NCBI GenBank assembly: GCA_019456165.1
Contig: VRUJ01000028.1
Coordinates: 1 to 55,436, forward strand
Direction: 5' to 3'
Length of the DNA: 55,436 nucleotides
From: Chloroflexota bacterium
Lineage (GTDB): Bacteria > Chloroflexota > Anaerolineae > Anaerolineales > UBA11579
Each line of letters begins with the position of its first letter. Positions within the stretch are counted from its first letter, which is position 1. Position numbers and translations under genes: made by a program. Below the pieces are notes generated by a model. It ran no database searches. It saw only the letters and a list, made by a program, of their open reading frames with translations, and had not been told where the DNA came from. Shown piece after piece: positions 1-8,584 of this stretch.

Positions 1-701
1 TATGCAGACAAAATCTGCTAACCTATTTTGCCAGAAAATTCCACTTTGCACCTGTACTATTTTAGGGGATGGTTACCATAACTGAAAACATAAAAGTAAA
101 AAAAAATATATTGATAAATCATTACTGTAAGTGAGAACTCCGATGCTATATTAAGTTATTGGGTGAGATAATTGGCCCACCAAGTGCATTGAATTATTTT
201 GAGACTTTCAAATTTCATCCATGTTATTAGTAGTTGCCTAAATACCCGATCATATGGATGATTAGAAAATTCCCTCGAGAATAGATTTTCGACCAAAATG
301 GCTGGGGTTATTAATTTGCTGTTTGATCAAGTTTATTAAGTTGGAAATTTGGTAGTCAGGTAATTTGTAATCGTGCCTTTTCAATATATTAACAATAATT
401 TTTACCTTTATAACTACTTGCAAATCTGATATAGTCATTTTCACCATTTATTTTTGTGTATCTAGCTTGTGTGTAGGATAAAGTTTAAGGGGTGGGGGAA
501 ACTGAGGGCGATAATGAATAAAATCTCCACTTTACCGCTCCATTAACGAGCAGCCGGTTTAGTTTCTTGAGATATCTATTTAGATGCATTTCTCGGGGGG
601 ATGGGAAACAAGTGAAATTATCAAAGGTGGATAAATTTATACTTTTAGAAAATGAAATAATATATTTTATTCCTTTCTAAAAGTAATGTTAAGGATTACA
701 A
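1..701. other. AT-rich left edge without a convincing gene
   Basis: This stretch is strongly AT-rich and carries stops in all frames at short intervals. The only open frame of any length is a 61-codon one on the - strand (262-447), with no recognisable domain and no clear ribosome binding site. The last 100 bases are probably the 5' region of the acyltransferase gene that starts at 702. I see no terminator, tRNA or repeat here. Confidence 0.6.
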
Positions 702-1304
702 ATGAACAAACAACTAAAAAAACTTTCCCATGGAATAGCTACATTTTATGTTATTCCAAGTTGGTTGATCTATAAAATTAAATCAATTTTTTTTGGGAAA
801 ACAGGTGCATTTACTGGCATAAGCCAAAGATCCTCTCGGTGGACTGGAAATTGGGGGGTAATTTTAAGGAATAAACTGAATAGGAAGATATTATTATACT
901 CTGGAGAAGATATCCAAGTTTGTTTTGGAACAGTATTAACAAAGCCTTCAATTGAACTTGGAGATTCAGTATATATTGGTAGCTATTGCATGATAGGGGA
1001 TGTAACAATTGGAAAGGATACACTTATAGCAGATCATGTAATGATACCTAGTGGAAATTCTCAACATGGTATTTCTCGTCTTGATATTCCAATATCCAAA
1101 CAATCCGGAAACTTAAAAAAAATTCATATTGGTGAAGACTGTTGGATCGGTAGCGGATCCATAATACTTGCAGACATTGGGAATCACAGTGTCATCGGAG
1201 CCGGGAGTGTGGTTACAAAACCGATTGGGGATTACTTAATAGTTGCAGGTAATCCTGCAGTTGTTATCGGTGATAGACAGTTGCTAGGCAAGGAAGATAA
1301 ATAA
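702..1304 (+). CDS. Hexapeptide-repeat acyltransferase (WbbJ/LacA type)
   Basis: Predicted 200-aa O- or N-acyltransferase of the left-handed beta-helix family, likely acetylating a sugar during surface-polysaccharide synthesis in the cytoplasm. From about residue 70 onward the protein shows imperfect hexapeptide repeats of the [LIV]-G-x4 kind (IELGDS, VYIGSY, VTIGKD), followed by the usual terminal part with IHIGEDCWIGSGS, VIGAGSVV and AGNPAVVIG, which in this family forms the last coils and the acetyl-CoA site. An N-terminal extension of about 65 residues precedes the helix. It starts at an ATG about 115 bases ahead of a glycosyltransferase gene on the same strand, so it probably belongs to the polysaccharide operon. 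Acceptor sugar cannot be inferred. Confidence 0.85.
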   Translation: MNKQLKKLSHGIATFYVIPSWLIYKIKSIFFGKTGAFTGISQRSSRWTGNWGVILRNKLNRKILLYSGEDIQVCFGTVLTKPSIELGDSVYIGSYCMIGDVTIGKDTLIADHVMIPSGNSQHGISRLDIPISKQSGNLKKIHIGEDCWIGSGSIILADIGNHSVIGAGSVVTKPIGDYLIVAGNPAVVIGDRQLLGKEDK

Positions 1305-1417
1305 TATTCACTAGACCAATAAAAACCCCGTAACGGATTATTTTTGAATTTCTATAAACGAGTTGTCAATAATTGAGCAATAAAGTGTCAGACAATATTA
1401 TTTAAACAAGACATATT

Positions 1418-2614
1418 ATGAATCTAGGCTTCCACTCTCATGTTCCAGCGGTTAAGAAAGGCAATCAATTATTCACACTCGGTTCACAAGGAGTATTTAT
1501 AGATAGTCTTGCTCCTTATTGGGAAAAAATAATATGTTTTCTGCATTCTCCGAATTTGGAAGAAGTTATTCAGTGCAATTATTTGATTAGGTCAAATAAC
1601 ATTGAATTAGAGATAATAGGTCCCCATTTATCAGTTCCAATGCGAATTATTCGAGCCAAAGAGTATACCTCTTCATTATTTAATCGCAGAGGTGATATAG
1701 ATGCGCTTCTAATTCGAGGACCTTCTCCATTATTACCAGCGATGGCGAATAGGATTCCCAAAATACCGAAAATCTTATTATTAATTGCTAGTTATAAAAA
1801 TGGTATTGATGGACTAGCCCAACCAATTTGGCGAAAGCAATTGATAAGAATGTGGTGTCATTGGAATGAGGCTCAACAATTAAAAATTGCGAAAGATAAT
1901 TTAACTTTTGTCAATTCGGCAGTATTGTTCAATCAATTAAATCCTGAAGTTCCAAAACTTATTGAAACTAGAACCACGACGATATACAAAAAAGATATTT
2001 ATATTAGAGGAGATACTTGTTCCAACACTCCATACAGAATTTTATTTTCAGGGAGAATTGCTTCAGAGAAGGGGTTAGATGATATTATAAAAGCATTAGA
2101 AATGGTTTTGAAACAGGGAATTAATTGCATCTTAGACATTGTTGGCAGTCCTGATAAAGCAGAATATTGGGAGAAATTAATGAAAAAAGTTAGATTATTA
2201 GGGATAACTGATCGCGTGAACTATCATGGTTTCAAGCCAGTCGGTAACGAATTATTTACTCATTATCGCAAAGCTGACGTTTTTATAATCGCTTCCCGTG
2301 CATCGGAAGGTTTTCCAAGGACAATTTGGGAAGCTTTTTCACAATGTACTCCTGTAATCGCTACCAATGTAGGTTCTATTCCCTTTTACCTGGAACATGA
2401 GCGAGATGCGCTTTTGGCTTCACCTAACGACCCAGAAAAACTTGCTGGCTATTTAATGCGCATCTTCTCAGATCCGATATTACGAAAGAGGTTAATTCAC
2501 CATGGTTTGAAGTTAGCGCGAAATAATACATTGGAATCGCGAGCAAAAGAAATGATGTCCCATATTTTGGAGAGATTAAAAAATAATGATGGAAATATTG
2601 GGTCTGAAATCTGA
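1418..2614 (+). CDS. Glycosyltransferase family 4 (GT-B fold)
   Basis: Predicted 398-aa retaining glycosyltransferase that adds a sugar from a nucleotide donor to a lipid-linked oligosaccharide at the cytoplasmic membrane face. The C-terminal half carries the Glycos_transf_1 pattern: ILFSGRIASEKGLDDII near residue 210, then the ASEGFPRTIWEAFSQCTPVIAT segment near 290-310, where the E-x7-E pair (E of SEG and E of WEA) contacts the donor. The N-terminal half is divergent, as is usual for the acceptor domain. It lies in a run of + strand sugar genes. Codon use is AT-rich like its neighbours up to about 4770 and unlike genes after 4797. Donor and acceptor are unknown. Confidence 0.85.
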   Translation: MNLGFHSHVPAVKKGNQLFTLGSQGVFIDSLAPYWEKIICFLHSPNLEEVIQCNYLIRSNNIELEIIGPHLSVPMRIIRAKEYTSSLFNRRGDIDALLIRGPSPLLPAMANRIPKIPKILLLIASYKNGIDGLAQPIWRKQLIRMWCHWNEAQQLKIAKDNLTFVNSAVLFNQLNPEVPKLIETRTTTIYKKDIYIRGDTCSNTPYRILFSGRIASEKGLDDIIKALEMVLKQGINCILDIVGSPDKAEYWEKLMKKVRLLGITDRVNYHGFKPVGNELFTHYRKADVFIIASRASEGFPRTIWEAFSQCTPVIATNVGSIPFYLEHERDALLASPNDPEKLAGYLMRIFSDPILRKRLIHHGLKLARNNTLESRAKEMMSHILERLKNNDGNIGSEI

Positions 2615-2658
2615 ACGTATCAAAGTATTGATATATATTTTTGTTGAAGGAAATTATT

Positions 2659-3603
2659 TTGGTTAGAGATAAACAAAAGATAATAATTCTTGGTTCACAT
2701 GGTTTTATTGGGTCGCATCTTGTTTCCTGGCTACGGTCCCAAAACTATTATGTGGTTGGAATAGATAGGGTTATTGGTGGGGATCTAACTTTAGGATTGA
2801 AAAAAACTAATAAATTTATTCAACTTGATTTACCGGATAGGCACTTTGAGGAGATACTTGGAGAAATTAAACCAACTGCAGTCATCAATGCTGCGGGCCC
2901 TGCTTCTGTTCCTCTCTCTATTGAAAATCCATCAGTAGATTTTTATGGGTCTGTCATAATTAACTTTACTGTCTTGGAAACGATTCGAATAGTACTACCA
3001 GAATGTCGATATTTATTATTATCGAGCGCAGCTGTTTACGGAAATCAACTTACATTACCAATAAAAGAAAGCACTACCCTAAACCCAATTTCACCGTATG
3101 GTTATCATAAATTGATATGCGAAAAACTGGCTCAAGAATTCTTTAATGTTTTCGGAATAAAAACGGGTATTGTACGAATATTTTCTGCCTATGGACCAGG
3201 ATTGAGGAAACAAATTCTTTGGGATATCTATCAGAAGGTGGTCAATAACAATCAAGTTCGGTTATTTGGAACAGGTGAGGAAACCCGGGATTTTATTTAT
3301 ATCAAAGATGTTGCATATGCTATTCAGCTGATTCTTGAGAATGGAGTTTTCGATGGGAGTCCATATAATATAGCTAATGGTCATGAAGTCAGTATAAAAG
3401 AATTAGCGCGATTATTTTTAACATCTTTTGATCAAGAATTCATAACAACAACATTTTCTGGTAAGACAAAACCCGGTGACCCAATAAAATGGTGTGCAGA
3501 TATCGAGCAATTAACAAAAATGGGATATATTCCAGGTGTTACTCTCGAACAAGGAGTACTTCAATATGCAGATTGGGTGAAAGGTATCATTGGGAATAAT
3601 TAA
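2659..3603 (+). CDS. NAD-dependent epimerase/dehydratase (extended SDR)
   Basis: Predicted 314-aa extended short-chain dehydrogenase acting on a nucleotide sugar, as epimerase, reductase or dehydratase. The Rossmann motif GSHGFIG is at residues 12-18, the active-site serine region LSSAAVYG near 122-129, and the catalytic pair is Y147-x3-K151 (YGYHK). I chose TTG at 2659 because GAAGGA at 2646-2651 lies seven bases upstream; the reading frame is open further back to another TTG at 2641 that has no such site. The gene ends three bases before the next glycosyltransferase start, so the two are translationally close. Substrate stereochemistry cannot be read from the sequence. Confidence 0.83.
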   Translation: MVRDKQKIIILGSHGFIGSHLVSWLRSQNYYVVGIDRVIGGDLTLGLKKTNKFIQLDLPDRHFEEILGEIKPTAVINAAGPASVPLSIENPSVDFYGSVIINFTVLETIRIVLPECRYLLLSSAAVYGNQLTLPIKESTTLNPISPYGYHKLICEKLAQEFFNVFGIKTGIVRIFSAYGPGLRKQILWDIYQKVVNNNQVRLFGTGEETRDFIYIKDVAYAIQLILENGVFDGSPYNIANGHEVSIKELARLFLTSFDQEFITTTFSGKTKPGDPIKWCADIEQLTKMGYIPGVTLEQGVLQYADWVKGIIGNN

Positions 3604-3606
3604 CTA

Positions 3607-4770
3607 GTGACGGAATATTTTGGTAAAACAAAAATTAAAATCTTATTAGTTGGCCCGATTCCACCTCCATTTGGGGGAATACCAGCTTATGTGAAGAGTC
3701 TTTACGATGCAAAATTAGACCATATCGAATTTTCACTTTTTAATACGGCAATACCTTCTTGGGTAATCCCTTTCCATCGAGAAGGAGAGCGAAGCTATTC
3801 ATCATTATTCAAAGATAGCTTATGGGAATCTTTAAAAAAGATATTCTATGTAATATATAATTTCGCCCGCTTTATTTGGTTCTTGATTGTTATTCGCCCA
3901 TCAATTGTACAGGTGTTTACGAGTTCTTATTGGGGGTATTGGAGAAACTGGTTATTTATCCTAATAGCCAAGCTGTTTAAAAGAAAAACCATTTTCCATT
4001 TGCTTGGGGCTATAGATTTATTTTACTTCGAGGTGGGGAATTTTCATAAAACCATTCTAAGAAGATCGCTGAATTCTGCAGATATTAACCTTCTGCAATC
4101 TCCTGGATTAGAAGCTTGGGCAAAACAATATAGTAAAAAAGAAGTATTTGGAATTTGGAATGGGATTGATTTCAACCTGATACAGCCTAAGTTAATAAGT
4201 CCACCAATGCCAATTGGTACTTTTGATGGCCCAATTGGTCTTACCGTTGGAAATTTAAGTTTCAATAAGGGTACTTTGGAAATTATTAACGCTCTGATAA
4301 TATTAAAAGAAAAAAACATATCAATCAATTGGGTATTTATCGGAAGAGGGGACATACAACATTACTCAAATATTGCTGATCAAAATGATTTGACAAAAAG
4401 TGTGATCTTTACAGGAGAAATCACGGACTCGGAAAAATGGCAATATTTCCATCATTCAAGTTTTTATTGCTTACCGTCATTTGCTGAGGGGCAACCTATT
4501 TCAATTATCGAAGCTATGGCTTGTGGTTTGCCAGTTATTTCAACCAAAATAGGATCAATCCCTGAAATGATAACAGATGACCTCAATGGAAAATTGATTA
4601 TTCCCGGCAAAACTCAAGCGTTATCAGATGCTATTCAGGTCTTTGCTTTGGATTCCAAATTAAGAAATGCAATGGGCAGGGCATCTTTGGATACTTGTAT
4701 AGAAAGGCATAATATTACAGATTTATACAATCAATTGTCAAAAATTTATTTTCGAATTATCGCTAATTGA
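3607..4770 (+). CDS. Glycosyltransferase family 4
   Basis: Predicted 387-aa GT-B glycosyltransferase of the polysaccharide assembly line. The N-terminus has the typical opening KIKILLVGPIPPPFGGI with a Gly-rich loop; residues near 90-130 are hydrophobic (FARFIWFLIVIRPSIVQVF) and may bind the membrane. The C-terminal donor domain shows TVGNLSFNKGTLEII and PSFAEGQPISIIEAMACGLPVIST, the latter holding the E-x7-E signature. The start is GTG at 3607, three bases after the preceding stop, so translational coupling is likely. The body is AT-rich. It is one of three glycosyltransferases in the locus, consistent with a repeat unit of about four sugars, but linkage is unknown. Confidence 0.87.
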   Translation: MTEYFGKTKIKILLVGPIPPPFGGIPAYVKSLYDAKLDHIEFSLFNTAIPSWVIPFHREGERSYSSLFKDSLWESLKKIFYVIYNFARFIWFLIVIRPSIVQVFTSSYWGYWRNWLFILIAKLFKRKTIFHLLGAIDLFYFEVGNFHKTILRRSLNSADINLLQSPGLEAWAKQYSKKEVFGIWNGIDFNLIQPKLISPPMPIGTFDGPIGLTVGNLSFNKGTLEIINALIILKEKNISINWVFIGRGDIQHYSNIADQNDLTKSVIFTGEITDSEKWQYFHHSSFYCLPSFAEGQPISIIEAMACGLPVISTKIGSIPEMITDDLNGKLIIPGKTQALSDAIQVFALDSKLRNAMGRASLDTCIERHNITDLYNQLSKIYFRIIAN

Positions 4771-4796
4771 TTTGAAGCATTAGTATCTTAATACGA

Positions 4797-6182
4797 ATGA
4801 GAGTTATAAATTCAATTTATCCGAAATTGCCAGTATTTGCCCAACACGTAGCAATCTCAAGCTTCGGTATATACTGGCGCTGGTTGCGTTTTGGGCCTGG
4901 TCATGCACAGTTCCTACGTGGTTTTCTGGAGCGTGAATCTTTTCAATCTTCAGATTGGGAGAATTGGCAAAGCCATCGTTTGGAAGATGTGCTTAAGGGT
5001 GCCATATCTGTTTCTTATTACTCAAAAATCTGGACGAAATCTCAAAAAGATTCTGCGCTGGCAGGAAAGTTGCTTGAATTGCCTTTACTAGAAAAAGAAC
5101 CTTTGCGTGCTGCGCCACATGATTTTTTGCGCACCGATATGCATCCCATTCATCCATTAACTTTTTATACGAGTGGGTCAACTGGAACTCCAATTGCAAC
5201 CATTTGGAGAGTTGCGGAACTACGTAAATCCCAAGCTTTACGTGAGGCGCGCTCTGCGCGCTGGGCAGGTGTTTCCTTCCACCACGCGCGCGGTACTTTT
5301 TCTGGACGCATGGTCGAGCCAAACCCTGAAAGTAAGGGTCCGTTTTATCGCCTCAATCTCGCTGAAAAACAAGTTTATTTTTCTCCGTTCCATTTACGTC
5401 CTGGTACTGCTAAATACTATATTCGCGCCCTTGAAAAACACCATATCCGCTGGTTGACAGGGTATGCTGTTTCCTATTATTTGCTGGCTAAATTTATCCT
5501 TGGTCAAGGGCTGGCAGTTCCTTCTGGAATTCAAGCCGTCATCACCACTAGCGAAAAGTTAACATCTGAAATGCGCACCATCATGGAGCAGGCTTTTGGG
5601 TGTAGAGTCTTTGAAGAATATAGTAATGTAGAAAATTCACTTTTTGCTAGTGAATGTGAACACGGCCGACTACATGTCAGCCCAGATGTGGCTGTTGTGG
5701 AAATTTTGCGCCCTGATGGCAGTCCGTGCCTACCTGGTGAAGCTGGAGAAGTAGTAGCTACCACTTTGATGAGAACTTACCAACCCTTGATTCGGTTTCG
5801 GTTGGGGGATATGGCAATGTGGGACACAGAACCATGCCCTTGCGGACGTCAAATGCCAGTTATCAAAGAAGTTATCGGTAGAATTGAAGATGTAGTAATT
5901 GGTCCGGACGGAAGACAAATGGTTCGATTTCATGGTATTTTTACTAACCAGCCGCATATTCGCGAAGGTCAAATTATTCAGGAATCGATGAAGACGATTC
6001 GTGTTAAAGTGGTGACAACAACTGAATTTGGGGCAGAGGATATTCAAGATGTAACTTATCGAATACAACAGCGCCTTGGCGATGTAACAGTATTGGTTGA
6101 ACCAGTATCTGAAATTCCGCGGACAAAAGCCGGCAAATTTCAGGCTGTTATTTCAAATTTGAATAACCAAGGTGGGCTATAG
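4797..6182 (+). CDS. CapK/PaaK-like adenylate-forming enzyme in polysaccharide locus
   Basis: Predicted 461-aa member of the phenylacetate-CoA ligase/coenzyme F390 synthetase-like group (CapK family). It has the phosphate-binding loop FYTSGSTGTPIAT near residue 125, a central GYAVSYYLLAKF segment, the EEYSNVENS region near 280 that parallels the adenylate-binding YG-T motif of PaaK, and RFRLGDMA followed by a CPCGRQMP cysteine knuckle. Known family members activate carboxylates as acyl-adenylates; homologues recur in capsule and exopolysaccharide clusters without an assigned role. It could supply an acyl group to decorate a sugar. Base composition becomes noticeably richer in G+C here than in the three preceding genes, suggesting a different history. 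The substrate is unknown. Confidence 0.8.
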   Translation: MRVINSIYPKLPVFAQHVAISSFGIYWRWLRFGPGHAQFLRGFLERESFQSSDWENWQSHRLEDVLKGAISVSYYSKIWTKSQKDSALAGKLLELPLLEKEPLRAAPHDFLRTDMHPIHPLTFYTSGSTGTPIATIWRVAELRKSQALREARSARWAGVSFHHARGTFSGRMVEPNPESKGPFYRLNLAEKQVYFSPFHLRPGTAKYYIRALEKHHIRWLTGYAVSYYLLAKFILGQGLAVPSGIQAVITTSEKLTSEMRTIMEQAFGCRVFEEYSNVENSLFASECEHGRLHVSPDVAVVEILRPDGSPCLPGEAGEVVATTLMRTYQPLIRFRLGDMAMWDTEPCPCGRQMPVIKEVIGRIEDVVIGPDGRQMVRFHGIFTNQPHIREGQIIQESMKTIRVKVVTTTEFGAEDIQDVTYRIQQRLGDVTVLVEPVSEIPRTKAGKFQAVISNLNNQGGL

Positions 6183-6187
6183 AATTG

Positions 6188-7228
6188 ATGAGTCACCCAT
6201 ATATCTCTCTTATAATGCCTATCAGAAACGAATCTGCCTTTATCGAACGTGGCTTGCTTGCCATCCACAACCAGGATTATCCTGCTGACCGCATGGAAAT
6301 ATTGATAGCTGATGGTATGTCTACCGACGGTTCGTGCGACATCATTAATGAATTTGCTGCTCGCCATCCACAGCTAGCAATCCATATTATAGATAACCCT
6401 GGAAAAATCGTACCAACAGGCATAAATATTGCCATCCGCCAGGTAAAAGGCGACATCATTGTCCGGGTAGATGGCCACTGCATCATCGCCGAGGACTATG
6501 TCCGCAATTGTGTTGAGCATCTCCAAAACGATGGAGTCGATGGCGTTGGTGGATCTATGGAGTCGGTCGGCGAGACTCAACGCGCTAGAGCGATAGCTAT
6601 ATGTGTTAGCTCTCCCTTTGGTGTTGGTAATTCCGCATTCCGTACGATTTCCGGAACGACCAAGCTGGTGGATACGGTACCCTTCCCCGCCTATTCAAGC
6701 AAGATTGTTAAGCAAGCTGGATTCTACGACGAAGAATTGGTGCGTAACCAGGATGATGAATATAATTATCGCATCCGTGAAATGGGGGGTAAAATATTAC
6801 TCGCAGATGATGTGCGGTCTACTTATTTCAGCAGATATTCATATAAGGGGCTATGGCGACAGTACTATCAATACGGGTATTGGAAAGTCCGTGTAATGCA
6901 AAAACACCCTCGACAAATGCTCCCCCGTCAATTTATTCCCCCAACATTTGTGGGCAGTTTACTCTTGACTGCTTTCTCAGCATTTATTACGCCTCAAGGC
7001 TTGTATGCTTTAGGGTTGATCGTAGGTGCATATACTCTCGTAAACTTGTTTTTTTCAATCAAGGCTGCTAAGCGCAATGGATGGAAATATTTTCCGTTGT
7101 TACTAATTGTCTACAGTATATTGCATTTTAGTTATGGCACTGGTTTTTTAGTGGGGTTGGTGAGATTTGCCAATCGCTGGGGGGATAAGATCGGGAAGGT
7201 TCCTCAATGGGAAGAAACATTTGGCTGA
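6188..7228 (+). CDS. Glycosyltransferase family 2, membrane-anchored
   Basis: Predicted 346-aa GT-A glycosyltransferase. The N-terminus reads YISLIMPIRNESAFIERGL, a classic family 2 opening; the donor-site aspartates appear as ILIADGMSTDGS near residue 40 and VRVDGHC near 95; further on come the DEELVRNQDDEYNYRIRE segment, with the D-D-E-Y catalytic-base pattern, and a RQYYQYGYWKVRVM region resembling the Q-x-x-R-W motif of processive enzymes. Two or three hydrophobic segments after residue 250 (VGSLLLTAFSAFI, LYALGLIVGAYTL, FPLLLIVYSILHF) anchor it in the membrane. I use the ATG at 6188; a TTG codon just before it is also in frame. This architecture matches ExoA-like enzymes of exopolysaccharide synthesis. 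Confidence 0.87.
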   Translation: MSHPYISLIMPIRNESAFIERGLLAIHNQDYPADRMEILIADGMSTDGSCDIINEFAARHPQLAIHIIDNPGKIVPTGINIAIRQVKGDIIVRVDGHCIIAEDYVRNCVEHLQNDGVDGVGGSMESVGETQRARAIAICVSSPFGVGNSAFRTISGTTKLVDTVPFPAYSSKIVKQAGFYDEELVRNQDDEYNYRIREMGGKILLADDVRSTYFSRYSYKGLWRQYYQYGYWKVRVMQKHPRQMLPRQFIPPTFVGSLLLTAFSAFITPQGLYALGLIVGAYTLVNLFFSIKAAKRNGWKYFPLLLIVYSILHFSYGTGFLVGLVRFANRWGDKIGKVPQWEETFG

Positions 7229-7925
7229 GCCCCAAGATATCCAAAGATTACGAATTGAATATGCAGATCGGATTGTTAAATACAGCGAGAATAATAAATA
7301 TTCCCTTTTGGACCAAACTCAACTTTTTTTTCTTCAAAATAGGAAGCGAAAACTCCTTTCAATTTTACAAAAATTCACAACCAACTCATTAATAAACTCG
7401 AAATTACTTGAGATTGGTTGTGGAAGTGGTGGGGTGTTAGTCGAATATTTTTCTCTAGGTGCTTCCCTGAGAAAATTGTACGGAATTGATTTATTATTTG
7501 ATCGATTGAAGGAGGCAAAGGAGAAATTGCCCACTTCTCATATCCAAAATGCCAATGGAGAATTTATTCCGTATCGGAATTCTTCCTTCGACTTTGTTCT
7601 CCAATACACGGCTTTTTCTTCAATACTGGATCCATCAATTAAGCAAAATGTAGCTGAAGAAATGCTCCGAGTATTGAAAAAACCGGATGGTTTGATAATC
7701 TGGTATGACTTTTGGCTTAACCCAACAAATCTCCATACAAAAGGTATTCGCAAAAAAGAAATTCGAGAATTATTCCCAAATTGTACATATGATTTTAACA
7801 AGATAACTTTAGCTCCCCCTTTAGCCCGAAAGCTAGTTCCAATTTCTTGGATATTCTCTCAATTGTTAGAAAAATTCGGAATTTTTAATACTCATTATTT
7901 AGTATTAATAAAGCCAAAGGTTTAA
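7221..7925 (+). CDS. SAM-dependent class I methyltransferase
   Basis: Predicted 234-aa methyltransferase with the motif I sequence LLEIGCGSGG near residue 57, followed by an acidic motif (YGIDLLFDRL) and a motif IV-like stretch (FDFVLQYTAFSS), which together form the Methyltransf_11 fold. The reading frame is open back to 7167, but TTG at 7221 has GGGAAGA seven bases upstream and overlaps the previous gene by only eight bases, so I prefer it. The position suggests methylation of a sugar or of the glycan end; that is inference. A 560-base gap follows, so this is probably the last gene of the left transcription unit. Confidence 0.78.
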   Translation: MAEPQDIQRLRIEYADRIVKYSENNKYSLLDQTQLFFLQNRKRKLLSILQKFTTNSLINSKLLEIGCGSGGVLVEYFSLGASLRKLYGIDLLFDRLKEAKEKLPTSHIQNANGEFIPYRNSSFDFVLQYTAFSSILDPSIKQNVAEEMLRVLKKPDGLIIWYDFWLNPTNLHTKGIRKKEIRELFPNCTYDFNKITLAPPLARKLVPISWIFSQLLEKFGIFNTHYLVLIKPKV

Positions 7926-8461
7926 ATGAAATTAATGCTTGATTATTTCAAGGAATAAATATTTTGGGAAGTGAATCTATGAATGATTATTTTTGTAAAC
8001 TCCGATTGCTGGCAATTACTAAGCTAATAAAGAAAGGTCACAGATTTGTCTAGAAAAATTGAGTTTTTTTCAAGTTGATGTGGGTTTAAATCTGAATTTA
8101 GCTATTATCTTCGATGCATTAAATTGCAATTAATTTTGCATCTTAAACTATGTAAAATAAATATCCCAAAACCACAGATTTAATCGATCTCGTACCCTAA
8201 GATAATTAAATCTCACCCATGTTTTACCCCCCTTTTTCCCCCATCATTTTTTCAACGTTTTTAGTTGATTAGTGCTATAATAATTCAGTAATAATCAATT
8301 AATATTGAGAATTGGCTTAGGATAGTTAGAAAGAAGTGAAAATAGTCTGTGTTAATCGTCGTTACGCTAAATAATCCGAGTTGTTGTCCTAAATTTAATC
8401 ATTACTTGTCGACATCCGGGTAATTTATCTGTTGATTTTTTCAATATAATCGGAATACAAG
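7926..8461. other. AT-rich intergenic region
   Basis: No open reading frame of note and no recognisable RNA gene. The region contains homopolymeric C and T tracts (about 8227-8254). It separates the AT-rich glycosyltransferase block from the assembly and export genes and ends in a promoter-like segment. A single GTCGAC at 8409-8414 lacks the heptad repeat found upstream of the three catabolic operons. Confidence 0.6.
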
Positions 8462-8470
8462 TGATATAAT
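8462..8470 (+). promoter_or_regulatory. Candidate extended -10 promoter
   Basis: A TGA-TATAAT element forms a perfect -10 hexamer with the TGn extension. No good -35 hexamer lies 17 bases upstream, which extended -10 promoters can tolerate. A start of transcription near 8477 would give a leader of about 108 bases before the ATG at 8585; a GGGGG/CCCCC pairing near 8499-8518 could form a small hairpin in that leader. Confidence 0.4.
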
Positions 8471-8584
8471 CCAGCTTAATAATAAATCTTGACCCTTAGG
8501 GGGAAACCCTGCGCCCCCAAATTGCTGTATAATCTAGGAACATATTCAACCTCTCACCAAATAAAATTTGGTGGCAGTTCAATC

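Noticed and set aside
262..447. 61-codon open frame on the - strand near the left edge
   Set aside because: No ribosome site, AT-rich composition, no recognisable domain and no neighbouring gene on that strand.
8409..8414. Single GTCGAC in the polysaccharide locus as a fourth operator
   Set aside because: No heptad repeats and no matching promoter geometry; other single copies occur inside coding regions.
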